A stretch of DNA of 64,000 nt from Neptunicella marina (GTDB lineage Bacteria; Pseudomonadota; Gammaproteobacteria; Enterobacterales; Alteromonadaceae), in assembly GCF_014270035.1 (NCBI RefSeq), contig NZ_JACNEP010000009.1, positions 1-64,000 of the forward strand, read 5' to 3'. Shown here piece by piece: positions 9,865-20,804 of the stretch. Made by a program: the position numbers and the translations under genes. The notes beneath the pieces are model-generated. The model searched no databases and was not told the DNA's origin. It saw nothing but the letters and a program-made list of their open reading frames with translations. Each line of letters begins with the position of its first letter. Position 1 is the stretch's first letter.

Positions 9865-10803
9865 ATGGAAAATGCACTTAAAGTCATCTTTGCCGGTACC
9901 CCGGATTTTGCCGCCAAACATCTGCAAGCGTTAATCGATTCACAGCATGAGGTTGTCGCTGTATACAGCCAGCCAGATCGTCCTGCAGGACGCGGTAAAA
10001 AGCTGCAAGCCAGCGCCGTAAAACAACTCGCGCTCGAACATAAACTTGCGGTTTATCAGCCTCAAAGTTTAAAAACGGCAGAGGCCCAACAAGAATTAGC
10101 AGCCATCGATGCCGATATTATGGTGGTGGTTGCTTATGGTCTGATTCTGCCTCAAATAGTTTTGGATACCCCCCGCTTGGGTTGCCTTAATGTACATGGC
10201 TCTTTATTACCGGCGTGGCGCGGCGCGGCGCCCATTCAGCGGTCAATCTGGGCGGGTGATAAAAAAACCGGCGTAACCATAATGCAAATGGACAAAGGTT
10301 TAGATACCGGCGCCATGCTAACTAAAGCCGAAATTGAGATTGAAGCAACCGATACCAGTGCCAGTCTTTATGACAAACTGGCGGAACTTGGTCCAAATGC
10401 TTTGCTGGACACGCTAGAAAACATTAACAATATTCAAGCGATTGCTCAGGACAACGAGTTAGCCACTTACGCAGAAAAGTTATGCAAAGCTGAAGCACAA
10501 ATTGACTGGCAACTGAGCGCCGAACAACTGGAGCGAAATGTTCGTGCATTTAATCCATGGCCAGTGGCGTTTTTTATGTTGCAAGACAATGCCATTAAAG
10601 TATGGCAAGCCAAGGTTGTGCAACAAAGCGGACAACCTGGCACTATTTTGCAAGCTGATAAAAACGGTATTGTGATTGCGACGGGTGATAATCAGGCGCT
10701 GTGTATTACACAACTACAAATCCCCGGTAAAAAGCCAATGTCGGCAGCGGATATTCTTAATGCCAGACAAGACTGGTTCAGCACAGGAACTCAGTTATCT
10801 TGA
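9865..10803 (+). CDS. fmt: Methionyl-tRNA formyltransferase
   Basis: Formylates initiator Met-tRNA using 10-formyl-tetrahydrofolate. The 312 residues show the N-terminal Rossmann start [13 protein letters not shown], the catalytic region [16 protein letters not shown] near residue 107-122 (N-x-H followed by the SLLPxxRG folate motif), [14 protein letters not shown] near 135-148, and the smaller C-terminal OB-type domain. Its TGA stop overlaps the TTG start of rsmB (TTGA, 10800-10803), which indicates translational coupling. Confidence 0.97.
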   Translation: MENALKVIFAGTPDFAAKHLQALIDSQHEVVAVYSQPDRPAGRGKKLQASAVKQLALEHKLAVYQPQSLKTAEAQQELAAIDADIMVVVAYGLILPQIVLDTPRLGCLNVHGSLLPAWRGAAPIQRSIWAGDKKTGVTIMQMDKGLDTGAMLTKAEIEIEATDTSASLYDKLAELGPNALLDTLENINNIQAIAQDNELATYAEKLCKAEAQIDWQLSAEQLERNVRAFNPWPVAFFMLQDNAIKVWQAKVVQQSGQPGTILQADKNGIVIATGDNQALCITQLQIPGKKPMSAADILNARQDWFSTGTQLS

Positions 10804-12092
10804 AACACGCCAATACCCGTGCCAGTAGTGCCTTTATCCTGATGCAGGTATTGGAAAATGGCCTGTCACTACGTGAGATCCTGCCGGCTGAACAACAAAA
10901 ATTCAGCGATAAAGATAAAGCCTGGATCCAGCAAATGGTATTTGGCGTATTGCGTCAGTTACCGCTGCTGCAATTCTGGATGCGACAACTACTGGAAAAA
11001 CCACTTAAAGGCAAAAATAAGGTCGCTGAATTTGTCATTTTACTCGGTATTTATCAGCTGGCTTTTTCACGGGTTTCCACTCACGCAGCAGTCGCTGAAA
11101 CGGTATCAGCATGTCAGTCTTTAAAAGTGCAAAGCTTAAAAGGGCTGGTTAATGCGGTCTTACGCAATTTTATTCGGCAGGATTTAGCCACACACACTCC
11201 AGACAATGCACAAATCAAATCCGGTTTGCCCAATTGGTTGTATAAACAAGTTGAACAACATTATCCGGAAAAGCTGGGCGTATTGGTTGATGCTATGCAC
11301 CAACAAGCACCTATCTGGCTTAGAGTTAATCAACGCCAAATTACTGTGCAAGACTACGCTAAACAACTTAGCGAACAGCAGGTGGAATTTAGTTTAAGTG
11401 CGGAGCACGCAGAGGCAATAATTCTGCCGCGCGCCGGTGATATCACCCAGCTCCCCGGCTATCAGCAAGGCTGGTTTGCAGTGCAGGATGGCGCTGCGCA
11501 AATGGCTGCGGCTTTACTGGATGCACAGCCTAACGAGCGAATTCTCGATGCCTGCGCGGCGCCCGGGGGTAAAACCTGTCACATACTGGAGCGCCAGCCA
11601 AATCTACAGGAATGCATCGCGCTGGATGTGGACCAAAGTCGCTTAGATCGAATCGCTGAAAACCTGCAACGGTTACAACTAAACGCAGATCTTTTATGTG
11701 CAGATGCAGCCTCGCCAGATAAATGGTGGGATGGTCGACAATTCGATCGCATCTTGCTGGATGCCCCCTGCTCTGCCACGGGGGTTATTCGGCGTCATCC
11801 GGATATAAAATGGTTACGTAAAGCCAAAGACATAGACGAACTGGTGCAATTACAAAGCAAAATCATGGATGCCATGTGGCCGTTACTTAAACCGGGTGGC
11901 TCAATGCTATACGCCACCTGCTCGATTTTGCCAAAGGAAAATCATCAGCAAATCAGTGCATTTTTGCAACGTCATAAAGATGCCAGTTTAGGTGCAACCA
12001 CTCAGCATGGTGACCCGCCGGGAAGACAAATTCTGCCGGGTGAATCGCAAATGGATGGTTTCTATTATTGCATGCTGCTAAAGTCACAATAA
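10800..12092 (+). CDS. rsmB: 16S rRNA m5C967 methyltransferase RsmB
   Basis: Methylates C967 of 16S rRNA with SAM. The 430 residues contain an N-terminal NusB-like RNA-binding domain (about 1-140) and a C-terminal NOL1/NOP2/Sun methyltransferase domain with the SAM loop [15 protein letters not shown] near residue 250 and two catalytic cysteines in [18 protein letters not shown] and [10 protein letters not shown]. The start is an unusual TTG at 10800 inside the fmt stop; it is preferred because the N-terminus then matches RsmB and the 4-base overlap fits coupling. Confidence 0.96.
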   Translation: MKHANTRASSAFILMQVLENGLSLREILPAEQQKFSDKDKAWIQQMVFGVLRQLPLLQFWMRQLLEKPLKGKNKVAEFVILLGIYQLAFSRVSTHAAVAETVSACQSLKVQSLKGLVNAVLRNFIRQDLATHTPDNAQIKSGLPNWLYKQVEQHYPEKLGVLVDAMHQQAPIWLRVNQRQITVQDYAKQLSEQQVEFSLSAEHAEAIILPRAGDITQLPGYQQGWFAVQDGAAQMAAALLDAQPNERILDACAAPGGKTCHILERQPNLQECIALDVDQSRLDRIAENLQRLQLNADLLCADAASPDKWWDGRQFDRILLDAPCSATGVIRRHPDIKWLRKAKDIDELVQLQSKIMDAMWPLLKPGGSMLYATCSILPKENHQQISAFLQRHKDASLGATTQHGDPPGRQILPGESQMDGFYYCMLLKSQ

Positions 12093-12121
12093 TGTTATTA
12101 GTTCAACGAGTTAGATAACAA

Positions 12122-13555
12122 ATGAAAATTATTATTCTGGGTGCCGGACAAGTAGGCGCCACCTTGGCGGAAAATCTGGTGGGTGAGCAAAATGAAATCA
12201 CCGTTATCGATTCCAATGCCGACACCTTGAGTAATATTCAGGACAGACTCGACCTGCAAGTAGTGGTTGGCACCGCCTCTCATCCGGATATTTTAAAACA
12301 GGCCGGTGCTGAAGATGCCGATATGTTAATTGCGGTAACCAATTCCGACGAAACCAATATGATGGCCTGTCAGGTCGCCTATAGCTTGTATAAAACACCA
12401 ACCAAAATTGCCCGTATTCGCTCAGAGCAATATCTAAATTATCAGGCCCAATTATTTAAAAATTCCGATGTACCCGTCGATCACCTTATTGCCCCTGAAC
12501 AATTGGTTACTCAGGCCATTCGCCGGTTAATTGATTACCCCGGTGCATTACAGGTAGTGGAATTTGCCGAAGGAAAAGTTAGCCTGGTAGCAGTAAAAGC
12601 CTATTATGGCGGTTTGTTGGTAGGCCATGCGCTTTCCACCTTAAAAGAACATATGCCCAACGTGGAAACCCGCGTTGCAGCTATCTATCGTCGTGGGCGC
12701 CCTATTCGTCCACTGGGTACCACAGTGATTGAAGCGGATGATGAAGTGTTTTTCATCGCCGCCACCAAACATATCCGTGCCGTAATGAGTGAGTTGCAAA
12801 AACTCGAATCCAGCTACAAACGTATCATGATTGCCGGCGGCGGTTTAATCGGTGCAGGCCTTGCCAAACAACTGGAAAAAAACCACAACGTCAAACTGAT
12901 TGAGCGCTCAGCTAAGCAAGCCAATTATTTATCCTCTGTACTGAATAATACGCTGGTATTTAACGGCGATGCCTCGGATCAGGAGTTACTAAGCGAAGAG
13001 CACATTGAGCAATCCGATGTGTTTATTGCGGTGACCAATGATGACGAAGCCAATATCATGTCAGCCATGTTGGCCAAGCGCATGGGGGTGCAAAAAACCA
13101 TCGTACTGATTCAACGTGGTGCCTATGTGGATTTGGTGCAGGGTGGCGAAATTGATATCGCGGTATCGCCTCAACAAGCCACTATTTCAGCATTGCTAAC
13201 TCATGTGCGCCGTGGTGACATTGTAAATGTATATTCATTACGCCGCGGAGCAGCCGAAGCAATTGAAGTTATCGCCCATGGCGATGAAAAAACCTCAAAA
13301 GTCATTGGTCGTCAGATTAAACAAATCAAACTACCACCCGGCACAACCATAGGTGCCATTGTGCGTAAAGCAGAACCACTGGTGGTGCATTCCAATAAAA
13401 TGATTGAGTCTTTGGGGCACAAAGAAGAAGTAATAATTGCCCACTCAGATACCGTTATTCACCCTAACGATCATGTCATCATGTTTTTAGTAGATAAAAA
13501 ATACGTGAATGATGTGGAGAAGTTATTCCAGCCCAGTGCGTTCTTTTTTGGTTAA
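12122..13555 (+). CDS. trkA: Trk potassium uptake system regulatory subunit TrkA
   Basis: Peripheral membrane NAD(H)-binding subunit that gates the TrkH/TrkG potassium channel. The 477 residues hold two tandem RCK units. The first Rossmann site is [13 protein letters not shown] at about 4-16 and the second [13 protein letters not shown] at about 237-249, each followed by a TrkA-C domain. The partner gene trkH is immediately downstream and convergent (13575-15026), with only 19 bases between the stop codons, so the two subunits are made from opposite transcripts. Confidence 0.97.
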   Translation: MKIIILGAGQVGATLAENLVGEQNEITVIDSNADTLSNIQDRLDLQVVVGTASHPDILKQAGAEDADMLIAVTNSDETNMMACQVAYSLYKTPTKIARIRSEQYLNYQAQLFKNSDVPVDHLIAPEQLVTQAIRRLIDYPGALQVVEFAEGKVSLVAVKAYYGGLLVGHALSTLKEHMPNVETRVAAIYRRGRPIRPLGTTVIEADDEVFFIAATKHIRAVMSELQKLESSYKRIMIAGGGLIGAGLAKQLEKNHNVKLIERSAKQANYLSSVLNNTLVFNGDASDQELLSEEHIEQSDVFIAVTNDDEANIMSAMLAKRMGVQKTIVLIQRGAYVDLVQGGEIDIAVSPQQATISALLTHVRRGDIVNVYSLRRGAAEAIEVIAHGDEKTSKVIGRQIKQIKLPPGTTIGAIVRKAEPLVVHSNKMIESLGHKEEVIIAHSDTVIHPNDHVIMFLVDKKYVNDVEKLFQPSAFFFG

Positions 13556-13574
13556 AAGTGTCACTATATTAAGC

Positions 13575-15026
13575 TTAGTTACGCCAGAACGCCGGGGTAA
13601 ACAGCACCAATAACGAAAACACTTCCAGACGACCAAATAACATAGCGGAGATCAAAAGCCATTTACCGGTATCCGACACATCACCATAATGTGATGCAAC
13701 TTCATTAATTCCAGGACCCAGGTTATTTAAACACGCGGCGGTGGCTGAAAATGCAGTAACATCATCCATACCAGTGGCAATTAAACACAGCATGATCACC
13801 ACAAAAACCACCGCATAAGCAGAGAAAAAGCCCCAAACCGCATCCACTACTTTATCGGGTAACGCTCTGTTACCCAGCTTAACCGCATAAACCGCTTTAG
13901 GGTGAATTAAGCGATTAACTTCGCGCATGCCCTGGATATACAACAGAACAATGCGGATCACTTTCATCCCCCCACCGGTAGATCCCGCACAACCGCCAAT
14001 AAAACTGGCAAAAATCAGGATAATTGGTAAAAACACCGGCCACTCAGAAAAGCTATCTGTAGCAAAACCCGCTGTGGTACTAATCGACACCGCCTGAAAG
14101 ATTGCATGGTCAAAAGTAGTACCGGCATCCTCATAAATATTGTGCTGCATCAGCACCGCGAAACAGATGGCAATCAGAATAAACTGGATAAAAAAGAAGG
14201 CTCTAAGCTCGGGATCCTGCAAATAGTTCTTTAACGAACGGTTGCTCACCGCTGCATAGTGCAATGCAAAATTTAATGCTGCAATCCACAAAAATACTGA
14301 GCAGATAATATTGATTAACCCGCTATCAAAGTAGCCCATACTGGCATCGTGAGTAGAAAATCCACCAATCGCAATAGTCGAAAAGGCATGACACACCGCA
14401 TCAAACCAGCCCATGCCAGCTGCCCAGTAACTCAAGCTACAGGCTATTGTAAGACCAAGATAAATATACCAAAGGTGTTTGGCAGTATCGGCAATACGCG
14501 GTGTCATTTTGGAATCTTTCACCGGCCCCGGTGTTTCAGCACGATAAAGCTGCATGCCCCCTACCCCCAGGATAGGCAAAATAGCGACCGCTAATACAAT
14601 GATCCCCATGCCACCCAGCCACTGCAATTGCTGGCGATAAAACAGGATGGCTTTAGGCAAATAATCAATACCCTGAATAACCGTTGCTCCGGTGGTGGTT
14701 AACCCGGAGAAAGACTCAAAAAAAGCATCGGTAAGCGTAAGATGCGGTTGTTCCAGCAATATCAGTGGCAAAGCACCAAAACTGGCCAGTACAGTCCAGA
14801 ACAACACCACAATCAAAAAACCTTCTCGGGCTTTTAGATCACGTTTGAAATCGCGGTTGGGATACCAAAAAGCTAAACCAGTCAGCAAACAGAGGAAAAA
14901 AGCCAAAACAAAAGGCAAACCGCCACCGTCACCAAATACCACGGATATAAATGCAGGCGGCACCATGGTGACGCTAAACAGCGCAACCAGTAATCCAAGT
15001 ATTCTTATTATCGAACGATATTGCAT
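13575..15026 (-). CDS. trkH: Trk potassium uptake transmembrane protein TrkH
   Basis: Inner-membrane potassium channel subunit that works with TrkA. The 483 residues are very hydrophobic with about ten to twelve membrane segments. Selectivity-filter-like pore loops of the TrkH/KtrB superfamily are visible as GLTTTGATV near residue 108, TIAIGGFSTHD near 220, STTAGFAT near 315 and a NNLGPGI loop near 435. It faces trkA tail to tail. The region upstream, 15027-15266, carries the divergent promoters of trkH and the RND operon. Confidence 0.96.
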   Translation of the reverse strand: MQYRSIIRILGLLVALFSVTMVPPAFISVVFGDGGGLPFVLAFFLCLLTGLAFWYPNRDFKRDLKAREGFLIVVLFWTVLASFGALPLILLEQPHLTLTDAFFESFSGLTTTGATVIQGIDYLPKAILFYRQQLQWLGGMGIIVLAVAILPILGVGGMQLYRAETPGPVKDSKMTPRIADTAKHLWYIYLGLTIACSLSYWAAGMGWFDAVCHAFSTIAIGGFSTHDASMGYFDSGLINIICSVFLWIAALNFALHYAAVSNRSLKNYLQDPELRAFFFIQFILIAICFAVLMQHNIYEDAGTTFDHAIFQAVSISTTAGFATDSFSEWPVFLPIILIFASFIGGCAGSTGGGMKVIRIVLLYIQGMREVNRLIHPKAVYAVKLGNRALPDKVVDAVWGFFSAYAVVFVVIMLCLIATGMDDVTAFSATAACLNNLGPGINEVASHYGDVSDTGKWLLISAMLFGRLEVFSLLVLFTPAFWRN

Positions 15027-15266
15027 GACGGACTACTGAGACATTCCGGTGATTTGACCACAATATTTTGAATGCATTGCCAAAGGTTTAATTATTTGTT
15101 TTTCCTATTATTGTCGGGATTAATTCAAATCAAAAGGACTAAAACAACAAATATACAATAAAGTTATCCATAATAGTTTGCATGATTAATAATTAAGCAC
15201 AAATGTTGACACTGACTACATATTAATTTACCGTAAATGTAATCACTGAATACATTTGTTATATCC

Positions 15267-16298
15267 ATGCGTCCTTTATCTTTCAGAACATCTATTTTTG
15301 CCCTGGCAGTTGTATGCAGCTTTGCACTACAGGCACAAAACAAAGTCCAGACCATCAAGGTCGAGTTTGAACCTTATCAACAGCAAATTAAGGTAACCGG
15401 TAAGCTGGTGAGTAAAGCGCAGCAACCCTTGTCCTTTAAAATTTCCGGCGTAGTTGCCAGCATAGATGCAGAAGAAGGTCAGCCCGTAAAAGCCGGTCAG
15501 ATACTCGCAAAACTGGACACTGCAGAAATACAGGCGCAGGTAGCGCAAAGTCAGGCGCTATACGATAACAACCTGGCTAATTTAAAGCGTTTTAAGCAGT
15601 TGTATAAAGACAACGTTATCAGTGAAGAGCAATTACAAGCAGTTCAAACCCAGCTCGAGGTCGCACGCAGTAATCTGCAAATAGCCCGGTTCAATCAAAA
15701 ACATGCACAAATTAAAGCAACCAGTGACGGTGTAGTGCTAAAGCGTAATATCGAACTTAATCAAATGGTTAGCCCGCAACAAGCGGCTTTTATTGTTAGC
15801 AGCAAAACTCAGGGCTGGGTACTGCGCGCCTCGGTGACCGATAAACAGCTGGTGCATTTACAGTTGGGAGATACTGCCAATGTCTCGCTGGATGCCTACC
15901 CCGGCAAACAGATTGCAGCCGAGCTCAGCCAGATTGCTGCCGCCAGTGGTAACAATGGTTTATTCGACGTTGAATTACGATTAGCACCTCAGGCTTTTAC
16001 TTTGTATAGCGGCTTAATTGCTAATGCCAGCATTCAATCCAAGCAGCAGCAGCAGGTTGCTATGATCCCACTTTCAGCTCTGGTCAGTGCCAATGTGCGA
16101 CAAGCACAATTGTTTGTGATCGATGAAAACAACATTGCCCACAGCACCATGGTGGAACTGGCTTTTATCGAAAAAGGATATGCGGCGATTAGCGACGGCT
16201 TGCGCAGCGGGCAACGTGTTGTAAGTCTGGGGGCCAGTTATATCAGTGATGGCAGCCAGATTATTGATATCACTCAATCGCAGATGGGCAGACCATGA
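15267..16298 (+). CDS. RND efflux periplasmic adaptor (membrane fusion protein)
   Basis: A 343-residue HlyD/AcrA-type adaptor that would link the inner-membrane RND pump encoded next door to an outer membrane channel. It has an N-terminal export signal (SIFALAVVCSFALQAQ), a barrel-sandwich lipoyl-like half at about 50-80 (GVVASIDAEEGQPVKAGQILAKLDTAEI), a short coiled-coil hairpin at about 82-140, the second lipoyl half, and beta-barrel domains. No lipobox cysteine is seen, so it is probably soluble or signal-anchored. The stop overlaps the pump gene start by 4 bases. No outer membrane partner gene is adjacent; TolC elsewhere is likely. Confidence 0.92.
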   Translation: MRPLSFRTSIFALAVVCSFALQAQNKVQTIKVEFEPYQQQIKVTGKLVSKAQQPLSFKISGVVASIDAEEGQPVKAGQILAKLDTAEIQAQVAQSQALYDNNLANLKRFKQLYKDNVISEEQLQAVQTQLEVARSNLQIARFNQKHAQIKATSDGVVLKRNIELNQMVSPQQAAFIVSSKTQGWVLRASVTDKQLVHLQLGDTANVSLDAYPGKQIAAELSQIAAASGNNGLFDVELRLAPQAFTLYSGLIANASIQSKQQQQVAMIPLSALVSANVRQAQLFVIDENNIAHSTMVELAFIEKGYAAISDGLRSGQRVVSLGASYISDGSQIIDITQSQMGRP

Positions 16299-19200
16299 AT
16301 CTGGCGCGTTTTGCTTTAAAAAACTATCAGGTCTCTCTGGTTACATTATTACTACTTGTTGTATTAGGCGTTATTTCTTTACTGACAATGCCACGCTCGG
16401 AAGATCCTCAGTTTGATTTCCCCGCCGCGATGATCACCGCTGTATTACCCGGCACCAATCCTATTGATATGGAAAAGCTAATCATCGATCCCATCGAAGA
16501 AGAATTAAATGAGCTGGAAGATATCAAGGTTATTCGGGCAGAAATTGAAGATGGTTTAGCGCTGATCAGAATTGAATTCTTATATGGCGAAGACCCTGAT
16601 GACAAATATGACGATGTCGTCTCAGCGGTCGCCAGAATCCGTAATGATCTACCACAGGGCATTCAACGTTTTAGCATTGAGAAAATCGCACCGGCTGAAA
16701 CCAGCATTCTGCAACTGGCATTAACCTCTACTCAAATGGATTATCGTCAGGCTAGCTACTGGGCAGAAAAACTTAAAAAGCGTCTGCAAAGTATCAAAGG
16801 CGTAAAACGCGCACAAATAAACGGTGTACCAGAGCAACAAGTGTCAGTAAGAGCTAACTTACAACGTATGCGAGCCCTTAATATATCGATGACACAGCTG
16901 ATCAATGCGATTGAAGGCGCGGGTTACAATATTCCGGCTGGTCATGTTAACGCTGGGCTAAGGCGTTTTAGTGTCAGAACCAGTGGTGATTTCGATAACC
17001 TCAACCAAATTACCAACACTGTGATTACCCAGGGTGATGGTAACTTGATTCGGGTCAGTGATGTGGCCGATGTCAGCATTGCCAATGGCATGGATCAATA
17101 CAGAGTCAAGTTTAAACAGCAGGATGCGGTATTTATTAACGTGGTGCAGCGTAGCGGCAGCAATATTTTTGATGTACTGGCCGATGTTAATCATCAACTA
17201 CAGGACTTCACCGCAGCACTACCAGATAGTCTGACGCTACAAACCGTGCACGACCAATCTATTGGCGTGGAAGAACGTATTAACAGCTTTTTAATTAATC
17301 TGTTGCAGGGTCTGTTTGTGGTTGGGGTGTTAACCACTCTGTTACTGGGTATGCGTGCCTCACTGGTTATTGTGCTGGCTATCCCCATGTCCGTATTAAT
17401 CGCGCTCGGTTGGGTTGATTTGAGCGGATATGGTCTGCAACAAATGTCGATTGTAGGGCTGGTTATTGCGCTGGGTCTGTTAGTTGACAATGCCATCGTT
17501 GTCACCGAAAACGTTGCACGTTTAATCAATAAAGGAATGGATGCACAACAAGCCGCACAGGAAGGCGCATCTCAGGTCGCATTAGCGGTAGCCAGCGGCA
17601 CACTCACTACCATACTGGCGTTTTTCCCTATTTTATTGTTACCCAGTGGTTCAGGTACCTTTATGCGATCCATGCCAGTCACTGTGGTATTCACCCTTTT
17701 TGCGTCTTTGTTAGTGGCCATTGCTTTTACACCTTATTTAGCCAGCCATTTACTTAAACCAGCAAAGAAAAAACAACCGCTATTGCAACGGGGGCTGGAA
17801 CACTATGCACAACATGGCTATCGTCGCTCGTTAAACTGGTCACTGCGTAACCCTTTTAAGGTATTAATACTGGCGTTGATCATCTTTATTGGCAGCCTGA
17901 GCCTGTTCCCTTATATCGGCGTTAGTTTGTTCCCCAAAGCTGAAAAACCGTCGCTGTTAATCAATGTGGATATGCCGGAAGGCAGTAGTTTTGAACGTAC
18001 CCGTCAAATGGCAGAGCAAGTTGCCAACATTACCCGTAGTAAAGATATCGTCAGCAGCATCGCGCTTAATATTGGCCGTGGTAATCCACATATCTATTAC
18101 AACGTTTTCCCCAATCGCCAGGTGCCCAACTTTGCTCAGCTTTATGTGAAACTGAAATATTACAACGCGGACAAAACCAATCAGTTTATTGCCGGCTTAC
18201 GCGAAGATTTTGCTCAATTAACCGATGTTAAAGTTGCCATTAAAGAGTTCCAGCAAGGCCCACCGAGTGAAGCGCCGGTCGAGATCCAACTCGAAGGCGA
18301 TAATCTCAATTTATTACGTGATGTCGCCGCTGATGTTGAAAAAATGGTGCGCGATACCGAGGGTACAGTGAACGTCGATAACCCTGTCAGCAAAAATAAA
18401 ATAGATCTGCAGATTAAAATCAACCGTGAAAAAGCCGCCTTGCTGGGTGTGAGTATTGCCAGCATAGACCAAACCGTGCGCGCCAGTTTAAGTGGTTATC
18501 ATGCAGGCAGTTATCGCGATGAACTGGGTGAAGACTTTGCCATCGTGATCCGCAAACAAGGTCATCAGGAGCCTGAATATGAAGAGCTGGCAGAAATCAC
18601 GCTGCAAAATAATCAGGGACAACTTATACCACTCAATCAGGTCGCGGATATTCAGTTAATTACCGATATTCCAGGCTTTCGTCATCTAAACCTGCAACGT
18701 ATGGTGCATGTCACATCGGATGTAAAAAACGGTTATCAGACCGAGGTCATCACCAACAGTATTATCGAAAAGCTTGAGCAATACTCCTTTCCACAGGGCG
18801 TGCACTATTCCATTGGCGGCGAACAGAAAAACCGCAAAGAATCCTTTGCCGGTATGACCAAGGCCTTTATTTTCGCCTTACTGGGTATCTTTGCTGTGCT
18901 GGTAATGCAGTTCCGTTCATTTGGTCAACCCATGATTATTTTTGCTGCCATCCCCTTTGCGATTAGCGGTGCCTTTGTGGGTTTATTGTTAAGCGGTTAT
19001 ACCTTCTCCTTCACTGCATTTATCGGTTTAACGTCATTAATCGGCATAGTAGTGAACAACTCGATTATTCTGGTGGACTTTGCCAATCAGTTAATGCGCG
19101 AGGGACAAAACCGCCAGCAAGCCATTATTGAGTCAAGCGTCACGCGCCTTGCACCCATTGTATTAACCAGCCTGACAACCATAGGGGGTTTATTACCTTT

Positions 19201-19339
19201 AACTTTGGAAGGCTCCACTATGTGGTCGCCAATGGGCTGGTCTATTATTGCCGGGCTCGCAGTTTCAACCCTGCTAACGCTTTTTGTTATACCTGTGCTT
19301 TATCAGTGGTTTAGTAAACCCATAGTCAAGGAAGCTTAA
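16295..19339 (+). CDS. RND efflux pump permease (AcrB/MexB superfamily)
   Basis: A 1014-residue proton-driven inner-membrane pump with the duplicated layout of one helix, a large periplasmic loop and five helices, twice. The N-terminus MNLARFALKNYQVSLVTLLL and the MPRSEDPQF segment mark a family that uses small MFP partners. In helix 4 the proton-relay pair reads VDN (LLVDNAIVVTEN, near residue 394) instead of the VDD of AcrB, so only one of the two aspartates is present. Substrates cannot be told from sequence. The gene sits between its adaptor (4-base overlap) and a hydrolase (3-base gap) in one operon. Confidence 0.93.
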   Translation: MNLARFALKNYQVSLVTLLLLVVLGVISLLTMPRSEDPQFDFPAAMITAVLPGTNPIDMEKLIIDPIEEELNELEDIKVIRAEIEDGLALIRIEFLYGEDPDDKYDDVVSAVARIRNDLPQGIQRFSIEKIAPAETSILQLALTSTQMDYRQASYWAEKLKKRLQSIKGVKRAQINGVPEQQVSVRANLQRMRALNISMTQLINAIEGAGYNIPAGHVNAGLRRFSVRTSGDFDNLNQITNTVITQGDGNLIRVSDVADVSIANGMDQYRVKFKQQDAVFINVVQRSGSNIFDVLADVNHQLQDFTAALPDSLTLQTVHDQSIGVEERINSFLINLLQGLFVVGVLTTLLLGMRASLVIVLAIPMSVLIALGWVDLSGYGLQQMSIVGLVIALGLLVDNAIVVTENVARLINKGMDAQQAAQEGASQVALAVASGTLTTILAFFPILLLPSGSGTFMRSMPVTVVFTLFASLLVAIAFTPYLASHLLKPAKKKQPLLQRGLEHYAQHGYRRSLNWSLRNPFKVLILALIIFIGSLSLFPYIGVSLFPKAEKPSLLINVDMPEGSSFERTRQMAEQVANITRSKDIVSSIALNIGRGNPHIYYNVFPNRQVPNFAQLYVKLKYYNADKTNQFIAGLREDFAQLTDVKVAIKEFQQGPPSEAPVEIQLEGDNLNLLRDVAADVEKMVRDTEGTVNVDNPVSKNKIDLQIKINREKAALLGVSIASIDQTVRASLSGYHAGSYRDELGEDFAIVIRKQGHQEPEYEELAEITLQNNQGQLIPLNQVADIQLITDIPGFRHLNLQRMVHVTSDVKNGYQTEVITNSIIEKLEQYSFPQGVHYSIGGEQKNRKESFAGMTKAFIFALLGIFAVLVMQFRSFGQPMIIFAAIPFAISGAFVGLLLSGYTFSFTAFIGLTSLIGIVVNNSIILVDFANQLMREGQNRQQAIIESSVTRLAPIVLTSLTTIGGLLPLTLEGSTMWSPMGWSIIAGLAVSTLLTLFVIPVLYQWFSKPIVKEA

Positions 19340-19342
19340 GTT

Positions 19343-20185
19343 ATGCAACGTGTTTGTTTAAATGACACCAAGCAGATTGTTGCGCATTTTTTTGCCGCAG
19401 AAAATGCCACAGCCACAGTTATTATGGCGCCGGCAATGGGTGTAGAGCAGTCTTATTATTTCCCGTTGGCACACTGGTTAGTGAGTCAGAATATTAATTG
19501 TCTGACCTTTGACTATGAAGGTATGGGATTTTCCAACCCAGATAAAAAACCAATTAACAAAGCCAGCCTGACTAGCTGGGCATGGGATGATGCCACCTCG
19601 GCGCTAAACTGGGTGCGCTCAACCTTGCCAGAATTACCCATTATTTGGTTTGGTCATAGTTTTGGCGGGCAGTTACTGCCCATGTTGCAAGGTCAGGAAC
19701 ACTTAAACAAAGTGGTCACCTTTAATGCCGGCAATGGTTACTGGAAGCTAAATGCCCCCCAGCTACGCAAACGTTCATTATTAATGTGGTACCTGTTAGT
19801 CCCGCTCCTCACACCTTTGGCCGGTTATTTTCCCGGAAAATCGATTGGAGTGGTTGGTGATATTCCTAAATATGCCATTTGGCAGTGGCGAAAATGGTGT
19901 TTGAACCCCAACTATATGCTGGGTGCGGAAGGGAAATGGGCGCAAAACTTAATTGAAAATCTGCAATTAGATTTAACCGCAATACATTGCAGTGATGATG
20001 AGATGCTTACCGAACAAAGCATTCATTCATTACATACTATGTTCGCAGCAGAAAACTGGACACTTACTCGTTTAATACCCGAAGAACTGGGACATAAACG
20101 CATTGGTCATCTGGGATTTTTTCACAAAAGATTTAGCGACACTTTGTGGCCAGAGGTGTTATTGCCGCTGTTAACAACCAACTAA
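19343..20185 (+). CDS. Alpha/beta hydrolase (serine hydrolase fold)
   Basis: A 280-residue cytosolic alpha/beta hydrolase. The nucleophile elbow is GHSFGG near residue 108-113, preceded by the strand-helix motif LTFDYEGMGFS near 54-64 that builds the usual oxyanion region. A late HKRIGHLGFF segment near 250 probably supplies the catalytic histidine. No secretion signal. It lies 3 bases after the RND permease and is probably co-transcribed with it; an esterase or lipase-like activity linked to the pumped compound is possible but unproven. It converges on the TetR gene 7 bases away. Confidence 0.85.
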   Translation: MQRVCLNDTKQIVAHFFAAENATATVIMAPAMGVEQSYYFPLAHWLVSQNINCLTFDYEGMGFSNPDKKPINKASLTSWAWDDATSALNWVRSTLPELPIIWFGHSFGGQLLPMLQGQEHLNKVVTFNAGNGYWKLNAPQLRKRSLLMWYLLVPLLTPLAGYFPGKSIGVVGDIPKYAIWQWRKWCLNPNYMLGAEGKWAQNLIENLQLDLTAIHCSDDEMLTEQSIHSLHTMFAAENWTLTRLIPEELGHKRIGHLGFFHKRFSDTLWPEVLLPLLTTN

Positions 20186-20192
20186 TGTTCTT

Positions 20193-20804
20193 TTAAGCAC
20201 TTCGTGAGCGTAATCCTTGTAACAGGATCTGGGCTAATCCGTAAAATTGCTGCGTAGCCTGCTGTTCATCAACCTCAATCAAACCATCGAGCACTAAAGA
20301 GGTATAGCCGTGCACCATACTCCAGGCTGATGTAGCAATATCATCAGCGTTTAACGCATTAAATTGCTGTTTGATTAATCCCAGACGAATCACATCCTCC
20401 AGCACACAAAAGCCTTCAGTATGGCCTGAATCCATTTCATTGTGGTTAAATTGCGATGCTTTCATACCAAACATCAGGCGGTAGGTTTCCGGATGTTGCA
20501 TCGCAAATTTTAGATAGGTTAAACCCACTTCCCCCAAAGCCTTTTCAGCATCATCGGCGTGTAATTCAAACGCTTCACGCATAGCTTTCCCCAGGCGCTC
20601 GAATCCGTCACTCGCCAATGCCGATAACAGCGATACTTTGTCTTCAAAATGGCGGTAAGGAGCAGCCTGAGATACACCCACTTCGCGCGCCAGCGCACGC
20701 AAACTTAAATTTTCGGCACCATGCTCACGGATACACTTGACTGCGCCTTGCATCAGCGCCTGACGCAAGTTGCCATGGTGATAGGATTTAGTGGTAGCGC
20801 TCAT
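20193..20804 (-). CDS. TetR family transcriptional regulator
   Basis: A 203-residue one-component repressor. The N-terminal HTH is clear (LSLRALAREVGVSQAAPYRHFEDKVSL is its core region, about residues 34-60). The C-terminal ligand domain has the WSMVHGYTSLVLDG signature near 168-181, typical of the WHG-type TetR C-terminal domain. It ends beside the RND-hydrolase operon (convergent) and diverges from the M16 peptidase pair, so either could be its target; adjacency to an efflux operon makes the pump a reasonable guess. No palindromic operator was recognised at 20805-20958. Confidence 0.92.
   Translation of the reverse strand: MSATTKSYHHGNLRQALMQGAVKCIREHGAENLSLRALAREVGVSQAAPYRHFEDKVSLLSALASDGFERLGKAMREAFELHADDAEKALGEVGLTYLKFAMQHPETYRLMFGMKASQFNHNEMDSGHTEGFCVLEDVIRLGLIKQQFNALNADDIATSAWSMVHGYTSLVLDGLIEVDEQQATQQFYGLAQILLQGLRSRSA

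Noticed and set aside
14692-15039. 115-codon plus-strand frame inside trkH
   Set aside because: Antisense shadow of a clear TrkH protein; rich in Lys/Ser as expected from the reverse of hydrophobic codons.
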